Positions 13,976-22,056 of a stretch of 36,286 nt of DNA are shown one piece after another. Source of the DNA: an uncultured Prevotellaceae bacterium (GTDB lineage Bacteria > Bacteroidota > Bacteroidia > Bacteroidales > Bacteroidaceae); NCBI GenBank assembly GCA_900316985.1, contig ONFE01000038.1:1-36286 (forward strand). The letters are read 5' to 3'. Made by a program: the position numbers and the translations under genes. Below the pieces are notes generated by a model that had not been told where the DNA came from, did not search any database, and was given only the letters and a program-made list of their open reading frames with translations. Within the stretch, counting starts at the first letter, position 1, and the number at the start of each line of letters is the position of its first letter.

Positions 13976-16432
13976 ATGAAAGTATTGAAATTTGGCGGAA
14001 CGTCCGTAGGTTCCGTAAAAAGCATTCTTAGCTTAAAGAAAATTGTAGAGACAGAGGCTCGGAAGCAACCTGTCATTGTAGTAGTAAGCGCCCTGAACGG
14101 CATCACCGACAAGCTGATTGCCACTTCGCAATTGGCAAAAAACGGTGACGAGCACTATCGCGAGGAATTCGACGCTATGGTGAGCCGCCATCATCAGATG
14201 ATCGACACGATCGTCACCGACCCCAAAAAGCGCATCGATTTGTTTAATAATGTGGACCAGCTCTTCGAACAGTTGAGGAGCATCTACTATGGTGTGTACC
14301 TGATTCACGACCTGAGCGAGAAAACGCAGGACGCCATCATCAGCTATGGCGAGCGACTGAGCTCGCACATCGTGGCCGCCATCATTAAGAACGGCGCCAG
14401 GATGAACGCCCGCGACTTTATCCGCACGGAGAACAAGCAGGGAAAGCACGTGCTCGACACGGAACTGACGCACCAGCTGATCAAGGAGGCCTTCGAACCG
14501 CTCTTCCATCCGCGCACGCCCGTCACTCCGGTGTATGTGGTGCCCGGCTTCATTGCCCGCGACCGCGACACGCACGAGACGACCAACCTGGGACGCGGAG
14601 GCTCTGACCTGACGGCCGCCACCATTGCCGCCGCGCTAGATGCAGAAGTGCTGGAGATATGGACCGACGTAGACGGATTCATGACCGCCGACCCGAAGGT
14701 AATCAAGTCGGCCTACACCATCAACGAACTGAGCTATGTAGAGGCGATGGAATTGTGCAACTTCGGCGCCAAGATTATCTACCCGCCGACCATCTATCCC
14801 GTCTGCATCAAGAATATACCCATAAAAGTAAAGAACACGTTCAACCCCGAGCATCCGGGCACGCTCATCAAGGAAAAGATAGACGACGACCGGAAGCCCA
14901 TCAAGGGTATCTCGAGCATCAAGGGCACCACGCTCATCACGGTGACAGGACTCTCGATGGTGGGTGTGATTGGCGTGAACCGCCGCATATTCACCACGCT
15001 GGCCGACCGCGGCATCTCGGTGTTCATGGTGTCGCAGGCCTCGTCGGAAAACTCCACCAGCATCGGTGTGCGCGACGAGGATGCCCAGGCTGCCGTGGAG
15101 GTGCTCAACCAGGAGTTTGAGAAGGAAATCGAGACGGGCGCCATGTTCCCCATGCAGGCCGAAAGCGGCTTGGCTACCATCGCCATTGTGGGCGAGAACA
15201 TGAAGCACACGCCGGGCATTGCCGGTAAGCTGTTCGGCACGCTCGGACGTAGCGGTATCAGCGTGATTGCCTGCGCCCAGGGTGCTTCGGAGACCAACAT
15301 CTCGTTTGTGGTGGACGGACGCTTCCTACGCAAGTCGCTCAACGTGCTCCACGACTCGTTCTTCCTGTCGGAATACAAGGTGCTGAACCTCTTCATCTGC
15401 GGTATCGGAACCGTGGGCGGCATGCTGCTCGAGCAAATCCGCACCCAGCAGAAGGTGCTGATGCAGAGCAAGCGCCTGAAGCTGAACGTGGTGGGCATCA
15501 GCGATGTCAACAACTTCGTGCTCAACCGCGACGGTATCGACCTCGACAATTACGAGCAGATTCTACGTGCCGGCGAACCGGCTAATACGGAGAAGATGCG
15601 CGACGAGATTGTGAAGATGAACATCTTCAACTCGGTATTCGTGGATTGTACGGCAAGCCGTCAGATTGCATCGCTGTATCAGACTTTGCTTGAACACAAT
15701 ATATCAGTTGTGGCTGCCAATAAGATTGCCGCCTCGAGCGACTACGACAGTTACCTTAAACTGAAGCAGACGGCCCGCGACCGCGGCGTTTGGTTCCGCT
15801 ATGAGACCAACGTGGGTGCCGGACTTCCTATCATCGGCACCATCAACGACCTTTGCAACTCGGGCGACAAGATTCTGAAGATTGAGGCCATACTGAGCGG
15901 AACACTCAACTTCATCTTCAACGAGATTGCCGCAGACGTTCCTTTCTCCGAGACCGTACGCCGAGCCAAGGAGCAGCGCTACTCAGAGCCCGATCCGCGC
16001 ATCGACCTCTCGGGTACCGATGTCATACGCAAGCTTGTCATTCTTACCCGCGAAGCCGGTTACAAGGTGGAACAGGAGGATGTGGAGAAGCACCTGTTCG
16101 TGCCCGACAGCTACTTCGAGGGCTCCATCGACGACTTCTGGAAGAAGCTGCCCGAGCTGGACGCCGACTTCGAGGCACGCCGCAAAGTGCTCGAGGCCGA
16201 GAACAAGCGCTGGCGCTTTGTGGCCACAATGGAGAACGGCAAGACGAATGTGGCGCTGAAGGAGGTGCCCTACGGACATCCGTTCTATGGACTGGAAGGT
16301 TCAAACAATATCGTACTGCTCACCACTGAGCGCTACAAGGAATATCCGATGCTCATCCAGGGCTACGGAGCAGGTGCCGCCGTAACAGCCGCCGGTGTGT
16401 TTGCCAATATCATGAGTATTGCAAACATCTAA
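13976..16432 (+). CDS. thrA: Bifunctional aspartokinase/homoserine dehydrogenase
   Basis: An 818-aa fusion catalysing the first and third steps of the aspartate-to-threonine/methionine pathway. The aspartokinase domain covers ~1-290, with KFGGTSVG at residues 5-12 and GRGGSDLTAA. Tandem ACT regulatory domains at ~310-460 suggest threonine feedback. The homoserine dehydrogenase domain (~465-815) has the Rossmann motif GIGTVGGM near 473, NKIAAS, and SGTLNFIFNEI near 641. Its length is close to E. coli ThrA (820 aa). It leads an operon with the proposed homoserine kinase (5-base gap) and thrC. Confidence 0.97.
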   Translation: MKVLKFGGTSVGSVKSILSLKKIVETEARKQPVIVVVSALNGITDKLIATSQLAKNGDEHYREEFDAMVSRHHQMIDTIVTDPKKRIDLFNNVDQLFEQLRSIYYGVYLIHDLSEKTQDAIISYGERLSSHIVAAIIKNGARMNARDFIRTENKQGKHVLDTELTHQLIKEAFEPLFHPRTPVTPVYVVPGFIARDRDTHETTNLGRGGSDLTAATIAAALDAEVLEIWTDVDGFMTADPKVIKSAYTINELSYVEAMELCNFGAKIIYPPTIYPVCIKNIPIKVKNTFNPEHPGTLIKEKIDDDRKPIKGISSIKGTTLITVTGLSMVGVIGVNRRIFTTLADRGISVFMVSQASSENSTSIGVRDEDAQAAVEVLNQEFEKEIETGAMFPMQAESGLATIAIVGENMKHTPGIAGKLFGTLGRSGISVIACAQGASETNISFVVDGRFLRKSLNVLHDSFFLSEYKVLNLFICGIGTVGGMLLEQIRTQQKVLMQSKRLKLNVVGISDVNNFVLNRDGIDLDNYEQILRAGEPANTEKMRDEIVKMNIFNSVFVDCTASRQIASLYQTLLEHNISVVAANKIAASSDYDSYLKLKQTARDRGVWFRYETNVGAGLPIIGTINDLCNSGDKILKIEAILSGTLNFIFNEIAADVPFSETVRRAKEQRYSEPDPRIDLSGTDVIRKLVILTREAGYKVEQEDVEKHLFVPDSYFEGSIDDFWKKLPELDADFEARRKVLEAENKRWRFVATMENGKTNVALKEVPYGHPFYGLEGSNNIVLLTTERYKEYPMLIQGYGAGAAVTAAGVFANIMSIANI

Positions 16433-16437
16433 GAGCG

Positions 16438-17829
16438 ATGAAGCACATTATTATTTTAGGCGACGGAATGGCCGACCATCCCGTTGAGCGACTTGGAGGG
16501 AAGACGCTCCTGCAATATGCCGACAAGCCCTATATGGACATGCTGGCGCGCAAGGGGCGCACGGGACGGCTAATTACCGTTCCCGAAGGGTTCCCCCCGG
16601 GAAGCGAGGTGGCTAATACGGCCATCATGGGATACGACCTGAACAAGGTATACGAAGGCCGCGGCCCACTGGAGGCCGCCAGCATTGGCTATGAAATGGC
16701 CGACGACGACTTCGCCATCAGATGCAACATCATCACGCTCGACGACGGCAAGATTATCACCCACAACGGAGGCAACCTGAAGACGGAAGATGCCGACCAA
16801 CTGATACAATACCTGGACAAGGAACTGGGTTCCGACCGGGTGAAGTTCATCACGGGCATACAATACCGCCACCTGCTGGTCATCAAGGGCGGTTCGAAGC
16901 ACATCGTGTGCAACCCGCCCCACGACCATCCAAACGAAGCATGGCGACCACTGCTGGTAACGGCCGAGCCCGGATGGGAGAACAAGAAGGACGGCAACCG
17001 GATGACAGGACAGGAAACCGCCGACCTGATTAACCAGCTCATCCTGAAGTCGCAGGAACTTTTGGCAAAGCATCCCTATAACATAGCGAAAGCAGCCAAG
17101 GGCGAGCGCCAGGCTAACAGTATCTGGCCGTGGAGCGGAGGCTACCGTCCGTCGATGGAAACGCTGATGCAGCTTTATCCCCAGGTGAAGACCGGAAGCG
17201 TGATCTCGGCCGTGGACCTGATTCGCGGCATTGGGCACTATGCCGGACTTGACATCATCGAAGTGGAGGGAGCCACGGGGCTGGCCAACACCAACTACGA
17301 GGGAAAGGCCCAGGCGGCCATCGACGCCCTGAGGCGCCAGGACTTCGTGTTCGTGCATGTGGAGGCCACCGACGAGGCTGGTCACGACGGCGACCTTGAG
17401 CTGAAGCTTCGCGCCATCAACTATCTCGACCACCGGCTCATAGAGCCCATCTACAACGAGGTGCGCACATGGGACGAGCCCGTGTGCATAGCCATCCTGC
17501 CCGACCACCCCACTCCCGTAGAAATGCGCATCCACGTGAACGAGCCCGTACCTTTTATTATATATTATAAGGGTATCGAGCCCGACGGCGTGCAAAGCTA
17601 CGACGAGGTGAATTGCGTGGGCGGAGGCTACGGGACTGGCCGAGGACCGCGGACTCTATATGCCCGAGCAAATCAGGCTGTTGCCCAAGGAATTCTTCGA
17701 CAACATCCAGGACATGTCGTTCCAGGAATTGTCGTACCAGGTGGCCGACGCCTTCTTCGGCGAGGATGTGGATGCCGAAAGCCTGAAGCGCATTGTCTAC
17801 GACACGCTTTCGTTCGATTGTCCCGTTGA
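16438..17829 (+). CDS. Proposed PGM-type homoserine kinase, 3' end lost and out of frame
   Basis: Residues 1-~399 match the cofactor-independent phosphoglycerate-mutase-like group (ApgM type) found between thrA and thrC in Bacteroidota lacking thrB, and proposed to be the homoserine kinase. Visible are the metal site ILGDGMAD, PPGSEVANTAIMGYD, FVHVEATDEAGHDGD and AILPDHPTP. From about base 17632 (after VGGGYG) the frame enters thrC DNA in the wrong register and runs 64 codons of Arg/Gly/His-rich nonsense to 17829. The normal C-terminal ~15-20 residues are missing. This is a real deletion or a misassembly. Whether the protein remains active is unclear. Confidence 0.85.
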   Translation: MKHIIILGDGMADHPVERLGGKTLLQYADKPYMDMLARKGRTGRLITVPEGFPPGSEVANTAIMGYDLNKVYEGRGPLEAASIGYEMADDDFAIRCNIITLDDGKIITHNGGNLKTEDADQLIQYLDKELGSDRVKFITGIQYRHLLVIKGGSKHIVCNPPHDHPNEAWRPLLVTAEPGWENKKDGNRMTGQETADLINQLILKSQELLAKHPYNIAKAAKGERQANSIWPWSGGYRPSMETLMQLYPQVKTGSVISAVDLIRGIGHYAGLDIIEVEGATGLANTNYEGKAQAAIDALRRQDFVFVHVEATDEAGHDGDLELKLRAINYLDHRLIEPIYNEVRTWDEPVCIAILPDHPTPVEMRIHVNEPVPFIIYYKGIEPDGVQSYDEVNCVGGGYGTGRGPRTLYARANQAVAQGILRQHPGHVVPGIVVPGGRRLLRRGCGCRKPEAHCLRHAFVRLSR

Positions 17830-18874
17830 ACGGGTAACCGACAACATCTATTCGCTGGAGCTTTTCCACGGTCCCACGCTTGCCTTCAAGGACGTGGGCG
17901 CAAGGTTCATGGCCCGTCTGCTCCAATATTTCATCAAGAAAGAGGGCGAGACGAAGGAAGTGAACGTGCTGGTGGCCACCAGCGGCGACACGGGCTCGGC
18001 CGTGGCCAACGGATTCCTGGGCGTGGAGGGCATCCACGTGTATGTGCTCTATCCCAAGGGAAAGGTGTCGCCCATTCAGGAGTGCCAGTTCACCACACTC
18101 GGCAAGAACATCACCGCCATCGAGGTGGACGGCGTGTTCGACGATTGCCAGGCGCTGGTGAAGAGTGCCTTCATGGACGAGGAGCTGAACAACCACATGA
18201 AGCTGACCTCGGCCAACTCCATCAACGTGGCCCGCTTCCTGCCCCAGTCGTTCTATTATTTCAATGCCTATGCCCGCATGAAGGCCCTGGGACTGGCCGA
18301 CAACCTGGTGATGTGCGTGCCATCGGGCAATTTCGGCAACATCTGCTCCGCCCTCTTCGGCCGCAAAATGGGGCTTCCCGTGAAGCGCTTCATTGCCGCC
18401 AACAATGCCAACGACATCTTCTACAACTACCTTCTGTCCGGAAAATACGAGCCGAAGGCAAGCATTCAGACGCTGGCCAACGCAATGGACGTGGGCGACC
18501 CGTCGAACTTTGCACGCATCTACGACCTTCATAACGGCAGCCACGAGGCCATTACCGAGTATATCAGCGGTGCCACCTACAAGGACGAGCAAATCAGGGC
18601 CACCATGCAACAATGCTATAACGAGACGGGCTATACGCTCGACCCCCACGGAGCATGCGGCTATCAGGCGCTGAAGGACTTGCTCAACGACGGCGAAGTG
18701 GGCGTATTTTGCGAGACGGCCCATCCCGCGAAGTTCAAGGAGAAGGTGGACGAGATTATCGGCATCGACGTGGAGATTCCCGAACGCTTGGCCGACTTCA
18801 TGAAGGGCACCAAGCAGAGCATTCCCCTGGGCAAAGACTTCGCCGGATTCAAGAAATTCCTGATGGAACAATAA
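17660..18874 (+). CDS. thrC: Threonine synthase, N-terminus truncated
   Basis: A PLP enzyme converting O-phosphohomoserine to threonine. From the ATG at 17660 it is 404 aa, starting MPEQIRLLPKEFFDNI, which normally lies about 30 residues into ThrC. The PLP lysine is Lys77 in HGPTLAFKDVG, ATSGDTGSA binds the phosphate, and SANSINVAR and PSGNFGNI are also present. In the same frame just upstream, EATGLAEDRGLY (17624-17659) is recognisable ThrC sequence but has no start codon before the TGA at 17609. The gene's 5' end was therefore lost together with the 3' end of the preceding gene. The remainder is intact. Confidence 0.92.
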   Translation: MPEQIRLLPKEFFDNIQDMSFQELSYQVADAFFGEDVDAESLKRIVYDTLSFDCPVERVTDNIYSLELFHGPTLAFKDVGARFMARLLQYFIKKEGETKEVNVLVATSGDTGSAVANGFLGVEGIHVYVLYPKGKVSPIQECQFTTLGKNITAIEVDGVFDDCQALVKSAFMDEELNNHMKLTSANSINVARFLPQSFYYFNAYARMKALGLADNLVMCVPSGNFGNICSALFGRKMGLPVKRFIAANNANDIFYNYLLSGKYEPKASIQTLANAMDVGDPSNFARIYDLHNGSHEAITEYISGATYKDEQIRATMQQCYNETGYTLDPHGACGYQALKDLLNDGEVGVFCETAHPAKFKEKVDEIIGIDVEIPERLADFMKGTKQSIPLGKDFAGFKKFLMEQ

Positions 18875-18897
18875 TACCGACTTAACATTATTTAAAT

Positions 18898-18937
18898 AAA
18901 AATATCGGTGTGTTTTGAACAACGTACCGATATTTTT
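18898..18937. terminator. Terminator after thrC
   Basis: Perfect 12-bp arms 18898-18909 and 18926-18937 (AAAAATATCGGT and its complement) with a 16-base loop and a T-run on the 3' side. The A/T flanks make it usable in both directions. Confidence 0.8.
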
Positions 18938-18939
18938 AT

Positions 18940-18947
18940 TAATTTTG
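18940..18947 (+). promoter_or_regulatory. rpoD promoter -7 box
   Basis: TAATTTTG fits TAnnTTTG, directly behind the thrC terminator. The leader of ~65 bases contains a small hairpin, GCTTGA (18979-18984) with TCAAGC (18988-18993). Confidence 0.65.
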
Positions 18948-19020
18948 CATCGCTTTTAGTACTAAAATTTAGATATTAGCTTGAAAATCAAGCGGTTAAG
19001 AAGATTCTAAGGATTTCAAG

Positions 19021-19893
19021 ATGAGACAATTAAAGATTCAAAAAAGTATTACCAACCGTTCCAGTGAGGCGTTGGACAAATATCTCGTGGAGATAGGTCG
19101 CGCACCACTGATTTCGATTGATGAGGAAATTGAGCTGGCACAGAAGATCAAGAAAGGTGGACGCGAGGGCGAAAGAGCCAAGGATAAACTCGTGACCGCC
19201 AACCTCCGATTTGTTGTTTCTGTAGCCAAGCAATACCAACACCAAGGACTTACGCTTACAGACCTTATTGATGAGGGTAACATTGGTCTGATTAAAGCAG
19301 CACAGAAATTTGATGAAACACGTGGATTCAAATTCATCTCTTATGCTGTATGGTGGATTCGCCAGAGTATCCTTCAGGCTATTGCTGAGCAGAGCCGTAT
19401 CGTGCGTCTGCCACTTAACCAGGTAGGTTCACTCAATAAGATTAATCACGAGATCAATAAGTTTGAACAGGAGAACCAGCGTCATCCTTCTGTCAGCGAA
19501 CTGGCAGAAGCTACGAATATTGACGAGGAGAAGATTGGTCAAAGTCTGGCTGCCGATGGCCACCATGTCAGTATTGACGCCCCCTTCCAAGACGGAGAGG
19601 ACAACTGCATGCTTGACGTGATGCCTTCCGGTGATGATTCTCGTACGGACCGCAAGGTTGACCATGAGAGTATGGCTCAGGAACTGAATACCGTTCTTTC
19701 CAAGGTTCTGAAGGATCGTGAGATTACCATCATCCGCGAATGCTTCGGTATCGGCTGTCATGAGAAAGGACTTGAAGAGATTGGTGATCAGCTGGGACTT
19801 ACCCGCGAGCGTGTGCGCCAGATTCGTGAAAAGAGCATTGCAAAACTTCGCGACAGCGGTAATGCAAAGATTCTGATGAAGTATCTGGGATAA
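19021..19893 (+). CDS. rpoD: Primary RNA polymerase sigma factor (Bacteroidota RpoD)
   Basis: A 290-aa sigma-70 factor without region 1.1, the usual size of the Bacteroidota housekeeping sigma. Region 1.2 begins at DKYLVEIGRAPLIS. Region 2 includes LRFVVSVAKQY, DLIDEGNIGLIKAA and FKFISYAVWWIRQSI (-10/-7 recognition). Region 3 follows at ~130-205, and region 4.2 is GLTRERVRQIREKSIAKLR. It is the factor expected to read the TTG-N19/20-TAnnTTTG promoters seen through the window. It is flanked by strong terminators and monocistronic. Confidence 0.97.
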   Translation: MRQLKIQKSITNRSSEALDKYLVEIGRAPLISIDEEIELAQKIKKGGREGERAKDKLVTANLRFVVSVAKQYQHQGLTLTDLIDEGNIGLIKAAQKFDETRGFKFISYAVWWIRQSILQAIAEQSRIVRLPLNQVGSLNKINHEINKFEQENQRHPSVSELAEATNIDEEKIGQSLAADGHHVSIDAPFQDGEDNCMLDVMPSGDDSRTDRKVDHESMAQELNTVLSKVLKDREITIIRECFGIGCHEKGLEEIGDQLGLTRERVRQIREKSIAKLRDSGNAKILMKYLG

Positions 19894-19910
19894 AATTCCC
19901 TATTATCCAT

Positions 19911-19949
19911 AAAAAATCCGTTTGCTCATTCTTGCAAACGGATTTTTTT
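19911..19949. terminator. Terminator after rpoD
   Basis: Arms 19911-19925 and 19934-19949 (core AATCCGTTTGC / GCAAACGGATT) with an 8-base loop and a run of T. A strong intrinsic terminator, immediately followed by the next promoter box. Confidence 0.92.
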
Positions 19950-19951
19950 TG

Positions 19952-19959
19952 TATCTTTG
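19952..19959 (+). promoter_or_regulatory. Promoter -7 box of the DUF5686-like/addAB operon
   Basis: TATCTTTG lies 3 bases after the rpoD terminator and only 6 bases before the ATG at 19966. If used, the mRNA would have almost no leader. Confidence 0.6.
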
Positions 19960-19965
19960 TCGGCG

Positions 19966-22002
19966 ATGCGCAGATGGATTCTCTTTTTATTGATATCCTT
20001 TCTAACCTTGGAAGGCACAGATGCACGAACCCGTATGGATTCCGTGCTTATCAATCGTGTATTCAACTACAGGCAGACCATCGACTTCAAGCAGTTTCCC
20101 GATGAATTGAGTTATTATACCCGTTTCTATATCAATAAAACCCGGCGTAATCCCATTCTATGGGCAATACCATCGATGTACAGGATTGCCAGACATTCCC
20201 AACGTGAATTTGCCGGAGAGACATGGTACAAGTTCAAGGCCAATTCAGAAGAAAAGATTATCGAACAGGTGAACATTGAGACCGAATCGAGAGTGCATTC
20301 TGTTATGGGCACCGTAGAGAACTATCTAAAACCTGACATCTATGACGTCTTGATGACACAAAACGGCGTACTGTCTCCTTTCAACAGGCTGAATGCCGTC
20401 TATTACAAATATGAGATAACCCGCCTATCATCCAATAACGCGGAGTTGACTTTCCGGCCTCGCGTTTACAACACCAAATTAGTACGTGGAAGTGCCGTAG
20501 TTGATCCGAAGACAGGACGTATCATCAGTGTTACATTCTTTGGTGAATTTGATATGATCAGGTTCACGCTTAGTGCCACGATGGGCGAAGAAGGCCCCAA
20601 GTCACTGTTCCCTGTTCGATGCGACATCCATTCCAGATTCAAGTTTCTCGGCAATCGCATAGAGACTGACCATTATTCCCGATATGCACTGCCCCAGATA
20701 CTCAATGACTCTATCAGGGACAGCGAGGACAAGGCATTGATGGATTCCTTACGACCGGAGCCTCTGCCTGAGAAAATTGCCATGCTTTATCACGAGAAAG
20801 ACTCTCTTGACAGTATTGCCTGGGCTAACAGAGATACTTCAAGCGTAGAAAGAAAACCAAATCTTGTAAAGAAGATTCTCTGGGACAGTTTTGCAGACCA
20901 TCTTCTTAACCGTACCCGAATGAGTCTTGGTAATGACCAGAGTTACATCAGGCTTGACCCACTGCTGAATCCTTTGTATTTCGGATACAACAACAATAAA
21001 GGTATTACCTACAAAATCAAGCTGCGTCTAGTCTATGCCTTCAATGACAATCAAGATATCTACATGCAGTTTAAGGGAGGATACGCATTCAAGCAGAAAC
21101 AATTCTATTTCAATGTTCCTTATCGCTTTACCTTTAATAAAAAACGTGACGGATATGTTGAACTGACGGTTGGAAACGGAAACCGCATATCCAACTCCTC
21201 CGTCAGGGAACGACTGCAGGAAATTCACAAAGACTCCCTCCAAAAACTTAACTGGGACAGTCTCCAACTTGACTATTTCAAGGACTTCCATATCAGAGGG
21301 TTCGCTCATCATAACATCAACGACCATATCTCCATAGGCGGTGGTTTCAATTTCCACCGCAGAACACCTGTTGACTATAACAGTTTCCACGAAACCAAAA
21401 GTGCTACCGACTATCGCTCGTTTGCACCTTTCCTAGAATTGCAATACCGCCCATGGGGTTGGAAGAGCATCATCCTGACCGGTAGTTATGAGCGCGGCAT
21501 CAAGAACATCGCCAGATCAGATATGGAATATGAGCGCATCGAACTTGACGCTTCATGGAAAGAACTCCTGAATCCCCTGAGAATCTTGTCCATGCGACTA
21601 GGAACCGGATTCTATACAAACCGGGAAAAAACGGCCTATTTCTTGGATTACTCCAATTTCAGCAGAGACAACATTCCTGGCGGATGGAACGATGACTGGT
21701 CTGGTGACTTCCAAGTACTTGACAGCCATTTCTACAACTCCTCAAAATACTATATCCGCGGTAATATCACCTACGAGAGTCCGTTGCTCATCGCTTACCG
21801 CCTCCCGGTTGTCGGACGCTTCCTGGAATCAGAGCGAATATATACCAATATATTGAAGTCATCGCAAGTCAACCCTTATGTAGAATTCGGTTATGGTTTC
21901 ACCAACCGTATTTTCTCGATGGGAGTGTTCTTAGGTTTGAACAACTGGAAATATGATGGCATGGGATTCCAGTTCGGCTTCGAATTGTTCAACCGTTGGT
22001 AA
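19966..22002 (+). CDS. DUF5686-like outer membrane beta-barrel protein
   Basis: A 678-aa protein with a signal peptide (MRRWILFLLISFLTLEGTDA). The N-terminal half (~25-290) carries a periplasmic domain including FYINKTRRNPILWAIPSMYR and RGSAVVDPKTGRI. The C-terminal ~350 residues are barrel strands (YVELTVGNGN, ISIGGGFNFHRR, VNPYVEFGYGFTN) ending FGFELFNRW, with a terminal aromatic as in barrel proteins. It resembles DUF5686 proteins but lacks the usual carboxypeptidase-regulatory domain in front. The function is unknown. ATG 19966 is preferred to the TTG at 19957 because it starts the signal peptide. addA follows after 54 bases. Confidence 0.75.
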   Translation: MRRWILFLLISFLTLEGTDARTRMDSVLINRVFNYRQTIDFKQFPDELSYYTRFYINKTRRNPILWAIPSMYRIARHSQREFAGETWYKFKANSEEKIIEQVNIETESRVHSVMGTVENYLKPDIYDVLMTQNGVLSPFNRLNAVYYKYEITRLSSNNAELTFRPRVYNTKLVRGSAVVDPKTGRIISVTFFGEFDMIRFTLSATMGEEGPKSLFPVRCDIHSRFKFLGNRIETDHYSRYALPQILNDSIRDSEDKALMDSLRPEPLPEKIAMLYHEKDSLDSIAWANRDTSSVERKPNLVKKILWDSFADHLLNRTRMSLGNDQSYIRLDPLLNPLYFGYNNNKGITYKIKLRLVYAFNDNQDIYMQFKGGYAFKQKQFYFNVPYRFTFNKKRDGYVELTVGNGNRISNSSVRERLQEIHKDSLQKLNWDSLQLDYFKDFHIRGFAHHNINDHISIGGGFNFHRRTPVDYNSFHETKSATDYRSFAPFLELQYRPWGWKSIILTGSYERGIKNIARSDMEYERIELDASWKELLNPLRILSMRLGTGFYTNREKTAYFLDYSNFSRDNIPGGWNDDWSGDFQVLDSHFYNSSKYYIRGNITYESPLLIAYRLPVVGRFLESERIYTNILKSSQVNPYVEFGYGFTNRIFSMGVFLGLNNWKYDGMGFQFGFELFNRW

Positions 22003-22056
22003 TTTATACGTATAAAGTGCCATCATGCTATCAAACACAGTTACAATCTTTGGAAT

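Noticed and set aside
13719-13979. 86-codon open frame running into thrA, as a possible leader gene
   Set aside because: It starts inside the preceding hydrolase gene and crosses the thrA promoter, so it cannot be a leader peptide of that transcript.
17558-18922. 454-codon minus-strand open frame opposite thrC
   Set aside because: It is the antisense shadow of a GC-rich, well-recognised thrC. The translation is His/Val/Leu-rich with no domain.
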